From: Chlorella sorokiniana
Taxonomy: Eukaryota; Chlorophyta; Trebouxiophyceae; Chlorellales; Chlorellaceae
Direction of reading: 5' to 3'
Length of the DNA: 64,000 bases
Assembly: GCA_025917655.1 (NCBI GenBank)
Contig: CP084620.1
Location: 372,001 to 436,000, forward strand
Both the position numbers and the translations under genes were made by a program. Shown here in pieces: positions 1 through 11,200 of the stretch (position 1 is its first letter; the number at the start of each line of letters is the position of its first letter). A model generated the notes under the pieces. The model saw only the letters and a program-made list of their open reading frames with translations. It was not told the origin of the DNA and did not search any database.

Positions 1-3000
1 CCGGCGCGAGCCCAGCTGGCACGCCGGTGGCTGCCCTGGCCGCTGCTGCCAAAGGTGGCAGTCCGGCCAGCGTGCCTGCCACTGTGGCGGTTGCGCAAGC
101 GGCTGCCTCCCCACGGTGCCTGCCACGGCTGCCGCGCCCACGCCGCCAGCTTCCAGCGCGCGCCCTGCTGCAGCGGGCCGCCCCTCCGCAGCGCTGCTGG
201 CGGCCTCGCCGCTGCTGGCAGCCAGCCGCGAGGTGGCGGAGTGGGTGGCCGACGCTGCGGCGACTGCCGCCGCCACGCCCCCGGGCCAGCGCCTGCCGCT
301 GCTGCGCCTGCTGCCGGGGGCGGAGGAGGTGTGCTGTGAGCGCGAGTCGCACATGGGGTCCCAGGAGCTGGCGGCACTCAAGGTGACTGCAGTTCAGCTG
401 GCGGCAAGGCCTGCCTCACTTTCCAGCCCTCAAAGGCTGCTGCCCGCCTGCAAGAGCCCGCAAGAGCCGCGCCTGCTTGCCACTGTACCTCTGCCCGTAC
501 ATCAGTCTGTATTGCGCCGCCGCCTCGGCTGTCCTCCCTGCTCTGCCACCTCCTGCCACCTCCTGCATTGCCCCCTGCAGGACAAAGTGGTGCGGCTGCT
601 GGCGGGGGCGGAAGGCGGCGACGACCGCACCCAGGCTCTGGCCTTTGCAGAGGTGGGCCGCGGCGACGGGGGGTGGGGCTGAGCTGCAGGGAGCTGGCTT
701 GGCGGTGTGGGGGCGTTCTGCACCCTCCCATAGCACCCTCACAACGCACAAACCCACCCTGCTCACGTGCTGCCAGCGCACGCTTCACCTTAAGTACCAG
801 TTCAGAAATGCCCGTTCCTTGCCCGCCCGCCGCCCCCAGGCCTGTCTCTACTCGCTGCTGGCCTACAACAAGTGCCTGGGGACGCGCTGACGCGGCAGGA
901 GGACGCGCTGGAGGACCTGCAGGCACGGGGCAGGCCGCTGCGTTGCGCGTGCCAGGCTGGCCCTCCTCTCTTTGGTTGCTCCAGGGCCGGCGTTGTCCTT
1001 GTTCGCCTGGAGGGGACTGTGAGCCCCTGTATTGAGCCCCCGCCTCCCGCCTCGCGCCCCAACCATCCCAGAGGGTTTCTGGCACCTCGCTATCATGTAG
1101 CGAGTGCCTGCTCCTCATGCCTCTCTTTGCCGTGCCGCCGCTGCTCCTTCTGCCGCAGGCCGCGGTGTTGCAGCACGGCCACGAGTTCACGCAGCTCTAC
1201 ACCGAGAAGGTGCAGTACATGAAGCGTACCGCGGCGGCGGAGGTACGACGGCAGCGTGCCTGGCTGCTTTGTGCCTGGCCGCTGTTGTGCTGCCTGCAGC
1301 GAGGCCTTGTTGGGCTGTGTTGATGCGCTCCGTGGAAACACGCATGTCTCAGCGGGGGCCCACAATGCACATTCCACGAAGTGCGAGTGGTGTCGAGCGC
1401 TGACAGGCCAGCGTGCCATGACCCCACCACACCACGCAGGGCGGGCTGGCCGAGTACGAAGCTCAGGTGGAGCATCTGTCTGCTCAGCTGGCGACAGCTC
1501 AGCGCACGCTGGCAGAGGCGCAGGCGGCGGCGGCGGCAGGCACCCCCAGCCGCTGGGGCTCCATTGGGCGCCTCATCACCGGCCGCTCGCCGGGCACCGA
1601 AGGCCCCAGCCCCAGCCCTGGCGGCGGCGCAGGCTCGCACCGGTCGTCGCGCAGCGGCGCTCCCCCCTCAGGCTCGCCGCGGCGGCGCCGGGCGCCGCCA
1701 CGCCGCAGCAGCAGCTGTTTGGCGCGCCGTCGCCGTCGCGGCTGGGGCAGCAGCCAGGGGAGACGAGTCGGCGGTGGGGGCGGCGGGGGCGGCGGACAAG
1801 CGGCGGGTCACTGTGGCGTGTGTGCAGGCCAGCCCGGCTCAGCAGGAGCGGGCTGTGCAGACGGCGATGGCGGAATCGCTGGCTGGCAAGCAGCGCAAGG
1901 CGGCCGCTGGGCTGCTGGCTGGGGCTGCTGCTGCGGAAGCGGCGCAGCTGGAGCAGGGCCCGCTGATCAAGGCGGTAGGGCTGCACAGCGGAGGGGCTGG
2001 CCTGCCAGCTGTGCCCTTTTCTGAGGCGGAGACCGTCAAGCAGGCCGTGCAGCAGCAGCAGCAGCAGGAGCAGCAGCGGGAGACGGAGGGGCCGGCGGGG
2101 CCTGCAAGCAGCGGCGGCGCTGAGGCAATGCAGCTGGGCAGCCGGCCTGGCGGCAGCGGCCTGGAGGCGCCAGATGTCACAGGCTCCGCGCTGAGCTGCG
2201 GTGCCCCGGGCAGCAGGGCTGGCGGCCTTGCAACCTCGCCACCACAGGCCAGCTCCCCTGAATCCGCAGAGCAACCGCCTCAGGCGGCGGCGCCACCTCC
2301 TGGCCTGCAGGCGCCCGCGGGCCCGGCACACCCGCCGGCGGGGCCGCCCGCGCCGACGCCGCCGCTGCTTGGGGCTGCTGCGGCGGTCGAGCCGCTGCCC
2401 AGCCATGCGACATCGCAGCAGCAAGTGGCTGGTCAGGGGCTGGGGGGAGGGTGAGCAGCAGGCAGCCACACAGCCTGCTTGCCCCACTCGACAGCAGCAG
2501 CAGCAGGGGCAGCAGCAGATGCAGGCAGCGCCTGTCCAGGACCAGTGCAAGGAAGGCGAACAGCAGCGGCAGGTGCAGCAGCAGGCGGCGGGGTCCTGCC
2601 CGGTCCCTGCATCTCAGTGCTGGTGCCGTTGGCGCCGCCGCCAGCACGGCCCCGCGGCCGCGGGCGCAGCGGCGGCAAGCCGGCCGGTGTGGAATATCGG
2701 GAGTACGACTACTGTCCCGCCACAAACGCTTTCGCGCTGCCCGGCAGCGACGGCGTCGCGGAGCCGCTCGAGCCGCTGCTAAAGGTGAGGCGCCCGTTGT
2801 GTTGCCGGTGCTGGTGGGTTCTGGGGAAGTCGCGCTGCTTTGCTGCCTGTCCTGCCTCGCATCCTGTTTGAGGTGTGTGTCTTTCAGCAAGGGGGCTGAG
2901 GCCATTTTTGTTCGTCTGTCTGTCCCCCGCCCGCGCTGATGTGCCTGCTGCACTCCCGCCCCCGCCCCACCCCTCTGCACAGGCGCTGCCGCGGGGGGAG

Positions 3001-4879
3001 CCGTGGCAGCGCCACGTGCTGCTCAAAGCGCCCACCTGGGACGGCCTGTCTGGCGCCACGCTGGAGGGCTGGCTGGCGAGGCGCGTGCTGCGCCACGGCC
3101 GCTGCCACTTCTGCTGCCGGTGGGTGGTGTGTGGGTGTGTGTGGGGGGTTGGGGGCGCGGCAGCCGCTGCCTTAGTTGCGAGTGCAGCCATTACATGGCT
3201 GCCCTCAGCCTTCACGGTCGGTCGCTTGGCAAGGCCTGCCGCAACCGCCGCAGCTGCGCTGCCTGGAGGAACTACGAGGCTCCTTGTGCGACCCCCCCCC
3301 CCCTCCTCCTCCTCCTCTGCCGCGGCCATTGAGTGCAGCGCCGAGCCAGACCCCTCGCTGCGCCACCCCGAGCCTCGCTTCAGCCAGCTGCGCCTGTGCG
3401 GCGAGTGCCACGCGGCCCTGGAGCCCGACATATGGCGCAGGTGGGGCCGGCTGGGCGGTGCCCTGCTGAAGGACCGGCAGCAGGAAATAGACGGATGTGG
3501 GGGTCCTGTCTTGCTATCGTGACAGCGTGCCTATTCAGCTCCCCTCCATCAGCTGCGGCCGCAGCCATGTGCCGCCCCATGCCTGCTTTGATGCATGCTT
3601 GCACGGTCACATACCCCGCACCCCCTTTCTCTTTCTTCTCACTCGCTTGTCTCCCTGCCCCGGGCCTCTCTGCCGCCGCAGCGGCCCCGACTGGACCTCC
3701 AGCGACCCCTCTGACCCCGGGCTGCGCTACTGCTGCCTGTGCGGCGCCGCCGGCACCGGCAGCACCGACCAGCTGGTCATGTGCTCCGCCTGCGAGCTCT
3801 GCGGCTTCTGCAGCGGGTGAGCGGGTGGCGGATGGAGGAGGGGAGCAGGGGGCGTGGTCGTGGCTGAGCGGTGCTGTGTTGGAGGCGGGGAGCGGCCAAG
3901 GGGCGGCCAAGGGGCGCTGCGGTCACACGGTCTCGGCATGGCTGGGCTCATTGCATGGGGCACCTTCTTCGTGGCGGCACGGCTGGCTTGGATGCGTTGC
4001 AGGCGTGGGCCCAACCTGCGCTTCACAGCTGCCGCACCCGCTCTCACCCTGAACAGCCCCCACCCCTGCCCCGAACGCCGCAGGTGCCTCTGGCGCTTTT
4101 CGGGCGATGACCTGGCGGCGGTGCTGCAGGAGGACGCGCGCTTTGTGTGCCTGCTGTGCCGCCCGGAGCCGCGCCTGCAGCTGCAGTATGCTGCCGAGGA
4201 AGCTGCCGAGCAGCTGGGTGTGCCCGGGACGGGCTCGCGAGTGGGCGGCGGGAACGCTGCCCGCGCCTGCAGCAGCGCCGCGCGCAGCCGGGCGCCTGCC
4301 GCTGCCGGAGGGGCGCCGGGCGGCGGCGGCGAGCAGCAGGAGCGGGCGCCCGCAGCTGCAGCGAGTCTGATGCTGACGACTTTGTTGTTGACCTTGGCTC
4401 TGCCAGCAGCGCGGGGGCAGCAGCAGCAGCAGCGGGGAAGAGTATCAGGCCCCTTCCTCCCGCCAACCGCCCCCTGCCAGCGGGCGCCTGCGGCAGCAGC
4501 GGCGGCGGTGCCCGCTCTGCAGCGCCCAAGCAGCAGCGCGCCGCCTCCCAGCCCCCCGCGCCAGCCAGGCCGGGGAGCACAGGCGGCCGCACCGCTACCA
4601 GCGGAGCGCGGCGAAGGGCGGCGGAGACGCAGCCGCCCCAGTTGGCAGCGCGCCCGCCCACCAGCGCCGCGGAGGCGCCCGCAAGCGCACCCGGCTGCTG
4701 GCCCGGGCGACGTCGTCGACTCACCCGTTACAGACGGCGAGCGGCCCGCGCTGCAGCGGCAGCGCAGGCAGCTGCAGCAGCAGCGGCGGCAGGGGCTGGG
4801 CGGCGGCGGCGGCAGCAGCCAGCTGTCGCAGCCCAGCGCCAGCCTGAGCACCCAGCTGCGCGACTTGCTGCACCTCTGA
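1..4879 (+). CDS. ADD-type (GATA-like plus PHD) zinc-finger protein, 5' partial
   Basis: Multi-exon gene entering from the left edge. Early exons (about 116-382, 581-652, 840 onward) and a heptad-like segment (GLAEYEAQVEHLSAQL, about 1443-1530) give a helical N-terminal part, followed by a Gln/Ala-rich region with a CAG run. The diagnostic part is four exons at 2983-3119, 3339-3440, 3682-3816 and 4084 onward. In order they carry RCHFC, RHPEPRFSQLRLCGEC, then a PHD with YCCLCG, MCSAC, CGFCSGC and FVCLLCRPEP. The RHP...LC-x2-C spacing followed by a PHD ending C-x2-C-x-PEP matches the ADD fold of ATRX and DNMT3, which reads the histone H3 tail. No SNF2 or methyltransferase domain is visible here. 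The C-terminus is low-complexity and ends SQPSASLSTQLRDLLHL. Frames shift in the Gln-rich and C-terminal parts, so the exon model there is rough. Confidence 0.78.
2050..2078 (+). repeat. CAG microsatellite (poly-Gln)
   Basis: Run of CAG/GAG codons inside the Gln-rich region of the ADD gene, encoding Q(6-8) with an E interruption. It sits in an open frame that includes KRRVTVACVQASPAQQER upstream. Confidence 0.85.
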
Positions 4880-5207
4880 ACCGAGCAGCTGGCTTTGCAG
4901 CACGACAGGATAGGTGTCCAGCCTTCCTGGCCTCTTCCCTTTCCTGGCTGCCCGGCCTGCATTTTGTTTTGCCTCCCCCGTCTCCCCCTGCATCTCTGTC
5001 GTGCACTGCTCTCACGAGTGGCTTAGCAGCTTCAAACATTCAGAACATTTGAGCAGGCACATTCTGCTCTCGGTTAACGTACTGTCAGTCTTGGGACGCA
5101 GCGCTGTGCTGCGTTCTCATCGATCGTCGGTACGGGAGGCAAAAGTGCCAGCAACAGGGCTACAGATCAGGGGCCCCAAAGGGGGCTGCACTTCAGGGGG
5201 CTCAAAT
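4880..5207. other. Convergent intergenic region
   Basis: Gap of 328 bp between the stop of the ADD gene and the stop of the minus-strand GTPase gene. It must hold both 3' ends. I see no TGTAA on either strand close to a stop and no RNA gene. Confidence 0.6.
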
Positions 5208-8200
5208 TCAACAGGGGCTCTGCAGTTGGGAGTCAGCGGTGAGGTCCACCACGAAATCGGTGTCCAAGCTGGTCAGACTGGGCTCCGGCTTGATGGCCAC
5301 CTGGCCCAGCGGGCGCAGCAAGTCCACCACTTCGCCCCCGCCACCGGTGCTGGCCTCGCCGCCCGCTGAGCCCGGCAGCCGCCCGCGGCCGCGCGCCTCG
5401 CGCCGCCGCCGGCTCCCGCTGCTGCTGGAGGGCGGCTCGGCGGCGGCGCTGCGCGCGCCCGCAAGCTGGGCCAGGGGCGCCCGCTGCAGCAGGCTGCCCT
5501 GCGGCAGCGCGCCGGCCGAGCGCTTGCCGCTGAGCGCAGCAACGGCGTTTTCCTGCCCCGCGTCCTCCACATCCTCGGCGCCTTCGGCCTCCCGCCCTTG
5601 TTCAGCAGCGCCGTTGCCCTCCGCGCTGCCGCCCTCCTCACTGCAGTCGTCGCCGCCGCTTGTGACAGCGGCTTCCTCCGGCCCGTCAACGCCCTCTTCG
5701 CCATCCAGCCCCTGGAACCAAACCCAACACGTTGTTTGTCAGCACAGCGCATTGCCACTCGGCCTGCGTGCACCCAGCGTGCACCACACGCCCCAAGCGC
5801 CTTCTGGTGGGGCGGCGGCGTGAGCAAGGCGGTGCGCTGCGCACGGCGGCGTGAGCAAGGCTGTGCCCTGAAGCGGCGCAGCCTTCCCACCTCTGGCTCC
5901 GCAGCGCTGGCAAACTCCTCGTCGCTCGCATCCGCTCCAGCCGCCGCGTCATGCCCCGCGCCAGCCACATCCACGTCAGTCGCCTCCCCCTCGCCTTGGG
6001 CCACGGCTGCGGCGCCCCTGTCCCAGCACCGTCGCCGTCGCCGGCGGCCTCCTCCCCCAACGGCTCTCCATCAGAACGCGCACAAAGAGCCGCCTCTCCG
6101 CCCTCGGCAGCCGCAGCAGCCGCCTCTGCGCCCTCGAAAGCCGCAGCAGCAGCCTCTCCGCCCTCGGCAGCCGCAACAGCCGCCTCCACGCGAGCCTCGG
6201 CAGCTGCAGCAGCCGCCTCCACGCGAGCCCTGGCAGCCATGCGCCCCTCGCTGTCGCTGCTGCCGCTGCCGTCGTTGCTGCTGCCCTCGCCATCAGAAGA
6301 GCCGTCACCATCGTCGCCTCCATACTTGCGCAAGTACCGGCAGCGCTGCCACTCGTTGGCCCAGCCACCATGCTCGTCTTCTTCCTCCTCCTCCTCCTCC
6401 TCCTCCTCCATCTCCTCCTCACTGCCGTCGCCCTCGCTGCTGCCCCGCTCACCACTCCCCTCCTCCTTTTCCTCGCCGTCCTTCTCGCCACGGCCAGCTG
6501 CCGGCCGCAGCTGTGGTGGGGAGCGCTGCGGCAGCGGGGCTGGCCAGCAGCGTGTGCATGTTGGGGCTGGGCGCCGCCCCTGCGCCCTGGCACACCTCCT
6601 CGGCCCGGCGGGCGATGGCCGTGAGCGCGCCGACGGCGGCCGCGCGCTGCTGCTCGTTGCTGGGGGTCGCTCCCTGCCAGCGAGAAAGGAGACGGGGACG
6701 ACTTGCACAGGTGGTTCGCTTCGTCGACAGTCTGGCGCAAGCTGCGCCGCCAAGCGCATGCAGCAGGCGGGCGTGCATGCAGGCACACGGGCGAGGCGCA
6801 CCACAGCACCGAGAAGTGGTGGGAGAGGCGGGCCAGCATCTGCTGCGCCAGCTGGCACACGCCCCGCGCAGGGCTGCAGCGCAGAGAGAGTTGGAGGCAG
6901 TTCAGCAGCGGCTGCGTGGCGCTGCAGCACTACCGGTTAGGAACGTGCGGCGGCGTGGCACATGCACATGGGTAGACACACAAGCTGTCGGCTGGCTGCG
7001 CCCCTGGCCGTCCCCCCCCCCTCCCCCTCCCCCCACACACACACACAGTGGAACCCACCCGCCACCACCTCCCGCAGCCTGAGCTGCATCTGGCCAGAGG
7101 CGTCCTTGAACATGGCATGGCGCTGCTGCTCCACATGCTCTCGCATGGCCCTCCGCATGCGCTCGAACTGCGGGGCGGCGCCGGAGGAAGGGCGCAGCAG
7201 GCTCAGGCGGCCTGCAGGCGCTGCAGCGGCCGCCGCCGCCGCAGCAGCAGCAGCAGAGGTGTAGCAGGCGCGGCACGGACGGCAGCAGCAGCAGCAGCAG
7301 AGGGGCGTGAGGCCAGGCCTGAGCAACAGTGGGGCCTGCTCTATTAAGGGCGGCTGGCTCACCTGGCCGGGCCCACCTCTGCCGTACAGAGCTGATACGC
7401 CTGCTAACAGGGGGCAGCCAATGGGGCAGGAAAGAGGGGGCGGCGCTGAGTACCGAGTGCCTTGTTAGGACCAGCCATGAGGCTCAGCATCCCAGGGCGG
7501 TCGCGGGTGCAGTTTGAGTGCTTACTACAAGGGCCGACCCAGCGACGCATCGGATGCCCACCCAAAGCATTGCTGCGCTTGCGAGCAACCCGCCCTCCCA
7601 CCCACCTCGCTCATGTGTGCCTTCACCGTCGGCTTGATGACGTCGCGGGACAGGTCGCGCTGCTGCTCGCCAACGAGCCCCAGCAGCGCCTCCGCACCCT
7701 CCTGCAGCCGCCCGCCCTCTTCCTGAAGCGCCTGCACCGGGGCAAGGCAGCGTGGTGGGTGGGTGGGTGGGTGGGGGTGGGGTGGGGGGGGGGGGGGTGG
7801 GGGGGGGGGGGGTATCTGAATCTGAAGCGCGGGCCTCAACGAGCAAGGCGGCGGAGTTGCCTGACAGCAGGCCTGCCTTTCTGCACAACGGGGATGTGCC
7901 CGGACAGGAGATGGCGCCCGCAAAGCTAGACAGCGCGTAGCGGCCCGTGTGCGCTTCTGACAGCGGTGTGTCAGGAGGAAAGGTGGCGGCAGGGCGCCCC
8001 ACCTGGCTGCACAGGCGGTCGATGCGGCGGGCATCCAGGCCCGTGCCCGCCAGGCTGGCCTTGACTCCCTCCAGCGCCGACCGCAGCGCGCCCAGCGCCA
8101 GATCACAGAAGGCTCTAGGGAGCGCAAGAAAGCACTTGTAAGGCGGTGGGGCAGTTGCTCGCCGCTCGGGGCAGGGCATCAGCAGGGCGACAGCGCGGCA

Positions 8201-11200
8201 CTAGCAGCCAGCTCAGCGGCTGCCAGGTCAGCGCCGGCAGGGTCGGAGCACAGCGGGCGCGGAGCTCACCGCAGGTGCGCCGAGATGCGGGCGCCAAACG
8301 TGTTGTCCCACTCCACGGCGATGGAATCTAGGATGGGGGCGGCTGTAAACAAAGTAGGGCAACAAAAAACTGACGGTCTGGTAGGAGAGGGCGTACAGAC
8401 GATGGTCACAGGGCCGTGGTGGGGCAAGAACCTGCCAAGCTTGTTGGTCAGACTGCGCTTGCATGCTTGGTTTATGGTTCTGAGCAGCTCCGCCCCCCCG
8501 CATTCAACAGGAAACAGCTGAATCACAGCCGAGAAATATCCAGCCCAAGCAGGGCTCACCCAGGTCGCCGTTGAACGACACCTCCCCTCGCACGCCCCCT
8601 GTGTAGTCGCCGCCGTTTACCGTGGCCTGCAGGCGGGGTGCAGGGTGCAGCTGCGTGGCAGCGGCTCTTCTGCGGCAGGCACAAGCGCTTGGCTGGGCTC
8701 CCTATACGCATCGGCCCACAGCCATCCCATTCCCCAGCTCTCCCTCACTTTCCACCCCCCACCTTGTACGTGCCCCAGTAGTAGCCGCCATCTCGGGCGG
8801 CGCCCCCAGTGCACCGCGGTGGCCACGGCCTTGGCCTCAGCCCGACTGGCGCCTGCGACAGCACACGGCACGGGGTGAGGCGTCTGGGCTGGCAAGAAGA
8901 GCAAGAAAGCACCGCAGGGATGCAGGCAAGCAGCACGACGGGGGTACTGTTGATGTGTCAAGGTTCGCGGTGAGCTGAGAGCTCACCAGACTCCAGGCGG
9001 GAGAGAGGCCTCGGCCGAGTATCAGCCCATCCAGCTCAGCAGCCCAGGTCTCCAGACTGCAGTTTGTGAAGCGCAATGGGGTGATGCTAGTTCCGAGTGG
9101 ACTGCTGGAGCTGCAATGCTGCAACCAGTTGCAGTGTATTGGCCCCTTCCTGTCCAGCTGCCCAAGGTAGACACAATTGCCACAGGTTTTCAAGCACAAC
9201 TGACGTCGAGGAACCTGGGAGAGACAAAGAAGGCGGGCAACCACGGCCTACCTGCTCTCCAGCTCCTGCTGCAGCTGGGCCGCCCGCGCCTCAAACGCCG
9301 CCCGCACGCTGGCCCCAAGCTCCCCATCCAGCTCGCTCTGTAGCAATCCAAACGAACCGGCATGCTGTGAGTGGATGAAGAAGGAGCACACACATGCATC
9401 GCATGCACTTGCACAGCTGGGCAGGGCGCCCCGCAGCGTATGCGCGCCTGTGGCAGGGCCGCAACTGCGGTGCTGCCGACCAATGCATGCTGCTGCAAAC
9501 GCGGCTGCCGTCAGCAGGCAAACGGCCCGTGAAGCGCCGCCGACCAGCCCTTGAGCGGCAGCGCAGCTCGGCAGCGCCCGCTGCAGCGCACCTGGTCCCG
9601 CAGCAGCAGCGCGGTGCTGACCAGGAAGGAGCTGAGGCTGGCGGCCAGGGTGCGCGCGGTGTGGATGCGGCCCCTGTGAGGGAGGACAGAGGGAGGGACA
9701 GCAGGATCGCGGCTGCTCACATGCCAGCAGGCTCAATGGGCAGGCAGCGTGCTGACACACCCCAGCCAGTGCGTCATTTTCTTAAGAGACCCCCGGCCCC
9801 CAAGCAAAACCACGCTCGTCCCAAAGCAACTCTGCCACACTTGTGCTTCCGGAGCAGATGCCGCTGAGCAGCCAGCCCCTCCCCCCCACCTGCGCGCGAT
9901 GTCGTGCACATGCTCCCTCAGCGCCGGCACCTCGGTGTGGTCCAGGCGGCAGAAGGCGGCGGTGGGGCCGTCCCGGCGGCACCTTCCCTCCAGCTTCTGC
10001 TCATACAAGGGGAAGGGAAGAGGGCGCGCGCGTGCAGGCAGCAAAGATTGGGCAGGGGGCGGCAGCACAAAGACTTGCAGCACTCCGGCAGTAGGCCACC
10101 CTTCATCTTTCAGGTGACATGAAACCGCAACCGCTGGGCAGCACCACTGCATGTCAACGCGCGCGCCCCCGGCCCCCCCGCCCCCACCCCCGGCCCCCCA
10201 CACACACACACACACAAACACACAAACACACAAAAGAGGAGAACAATGCACCTGCGCATCCCGCGCCGAGATGCAGTAGACGGGCAGGTCGAGGTCGGCG
10301 GCGGTGAGGGCGCGAGCGCCGCCCCCCCGCCCCCGCTCCACCGCCTCGACACCCTCCCGGAAGTCGCGCTTCAGCTGCTCCTTGGAACAGCCGTTGCGAG
10401 CGCGGGAGCAGATGCTATTCATTTGCACCTGCAGAGGCGAGGGAGGGGCAGGCAGGTTTGGGGCGCAACGCCTGGCGCTGTTCATGTCAGCATGTAGGGT
10501 GCACGCTCGGGCGCGAATCCCAGCCAAACCGTCTCCAGATTATTTGTCGGTGGTTAAGGTTGATAATGGGCACGCCTGTCCACCAGCCCCTACCTGCAGT
10601 TTCTGCAGCTCTCGCTTCACGCCGTCGAGGCGCGTGCGCAGCCCGCGCTTCTCAACCTCTGCCTCCTGCGCGCCCCCTGCGCCTCCTCCAGACGCTCCAG
10701 CACCAACCGCCGCTCCTGCGCGCCAGCAAGGCAGCGGGGTGCATGAGAGTACGCTTTCTGCCAGCAGTAGGGCAATGCAAAACTTCACGAGTTTGATAGA
10801 ACGCATGAACATGAAGGAAAGAAAGGTGGGCGTGGACGAGGGGCCCGGTGCAAGGCAGCTGGGCGAAGGCCGGGAGCGGAACAGCGGGGCACAACGTGGC
10901 ACAGCGCACCTCCCGTAGCTGGGTCACGCCCCACTTCTTGTACTTCTTGGAGCCGCGCTTCCGCCCCTCCTTGCGGCCCTCCTCGCGCGCCTGCGGCAGC
11001 GGCGCAAGGCGGTCGGCTGGTAAGATAGCACGAATCCACACGGCACACTTGCCTGTCTGAGACACCGGCCTGCCACACTGGCTGATTGCAAGTCCCCAGG
11101 TGCAGGTTCGTCAAGCATGCCCTGCTCGCCTTGCTGAGGGACACCTCCTCGTCGCCATCAGCCTCCCCATCCGACTCGGAATCCTCCATCTCCTCATCCT

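Noticed and set aside
5951-6940. Long open frames on the strand opposite the GTPase (also 22857-24392, 27931-29301 and 57870-59516 opposite the array)
   Set aside because: In DNA this GC-rich, codon-biased coding sequence leaves antisense frames open. Their proteins are low-complexity (Arg, Ala, Pro, Ser), match no family and ignore the splice sites.
7752-7812. Telomere-like or satellite repeat
   Set aside because: GGGT and G runs are irregular and confined to an intron; no TTTAGGG-type unit is present.
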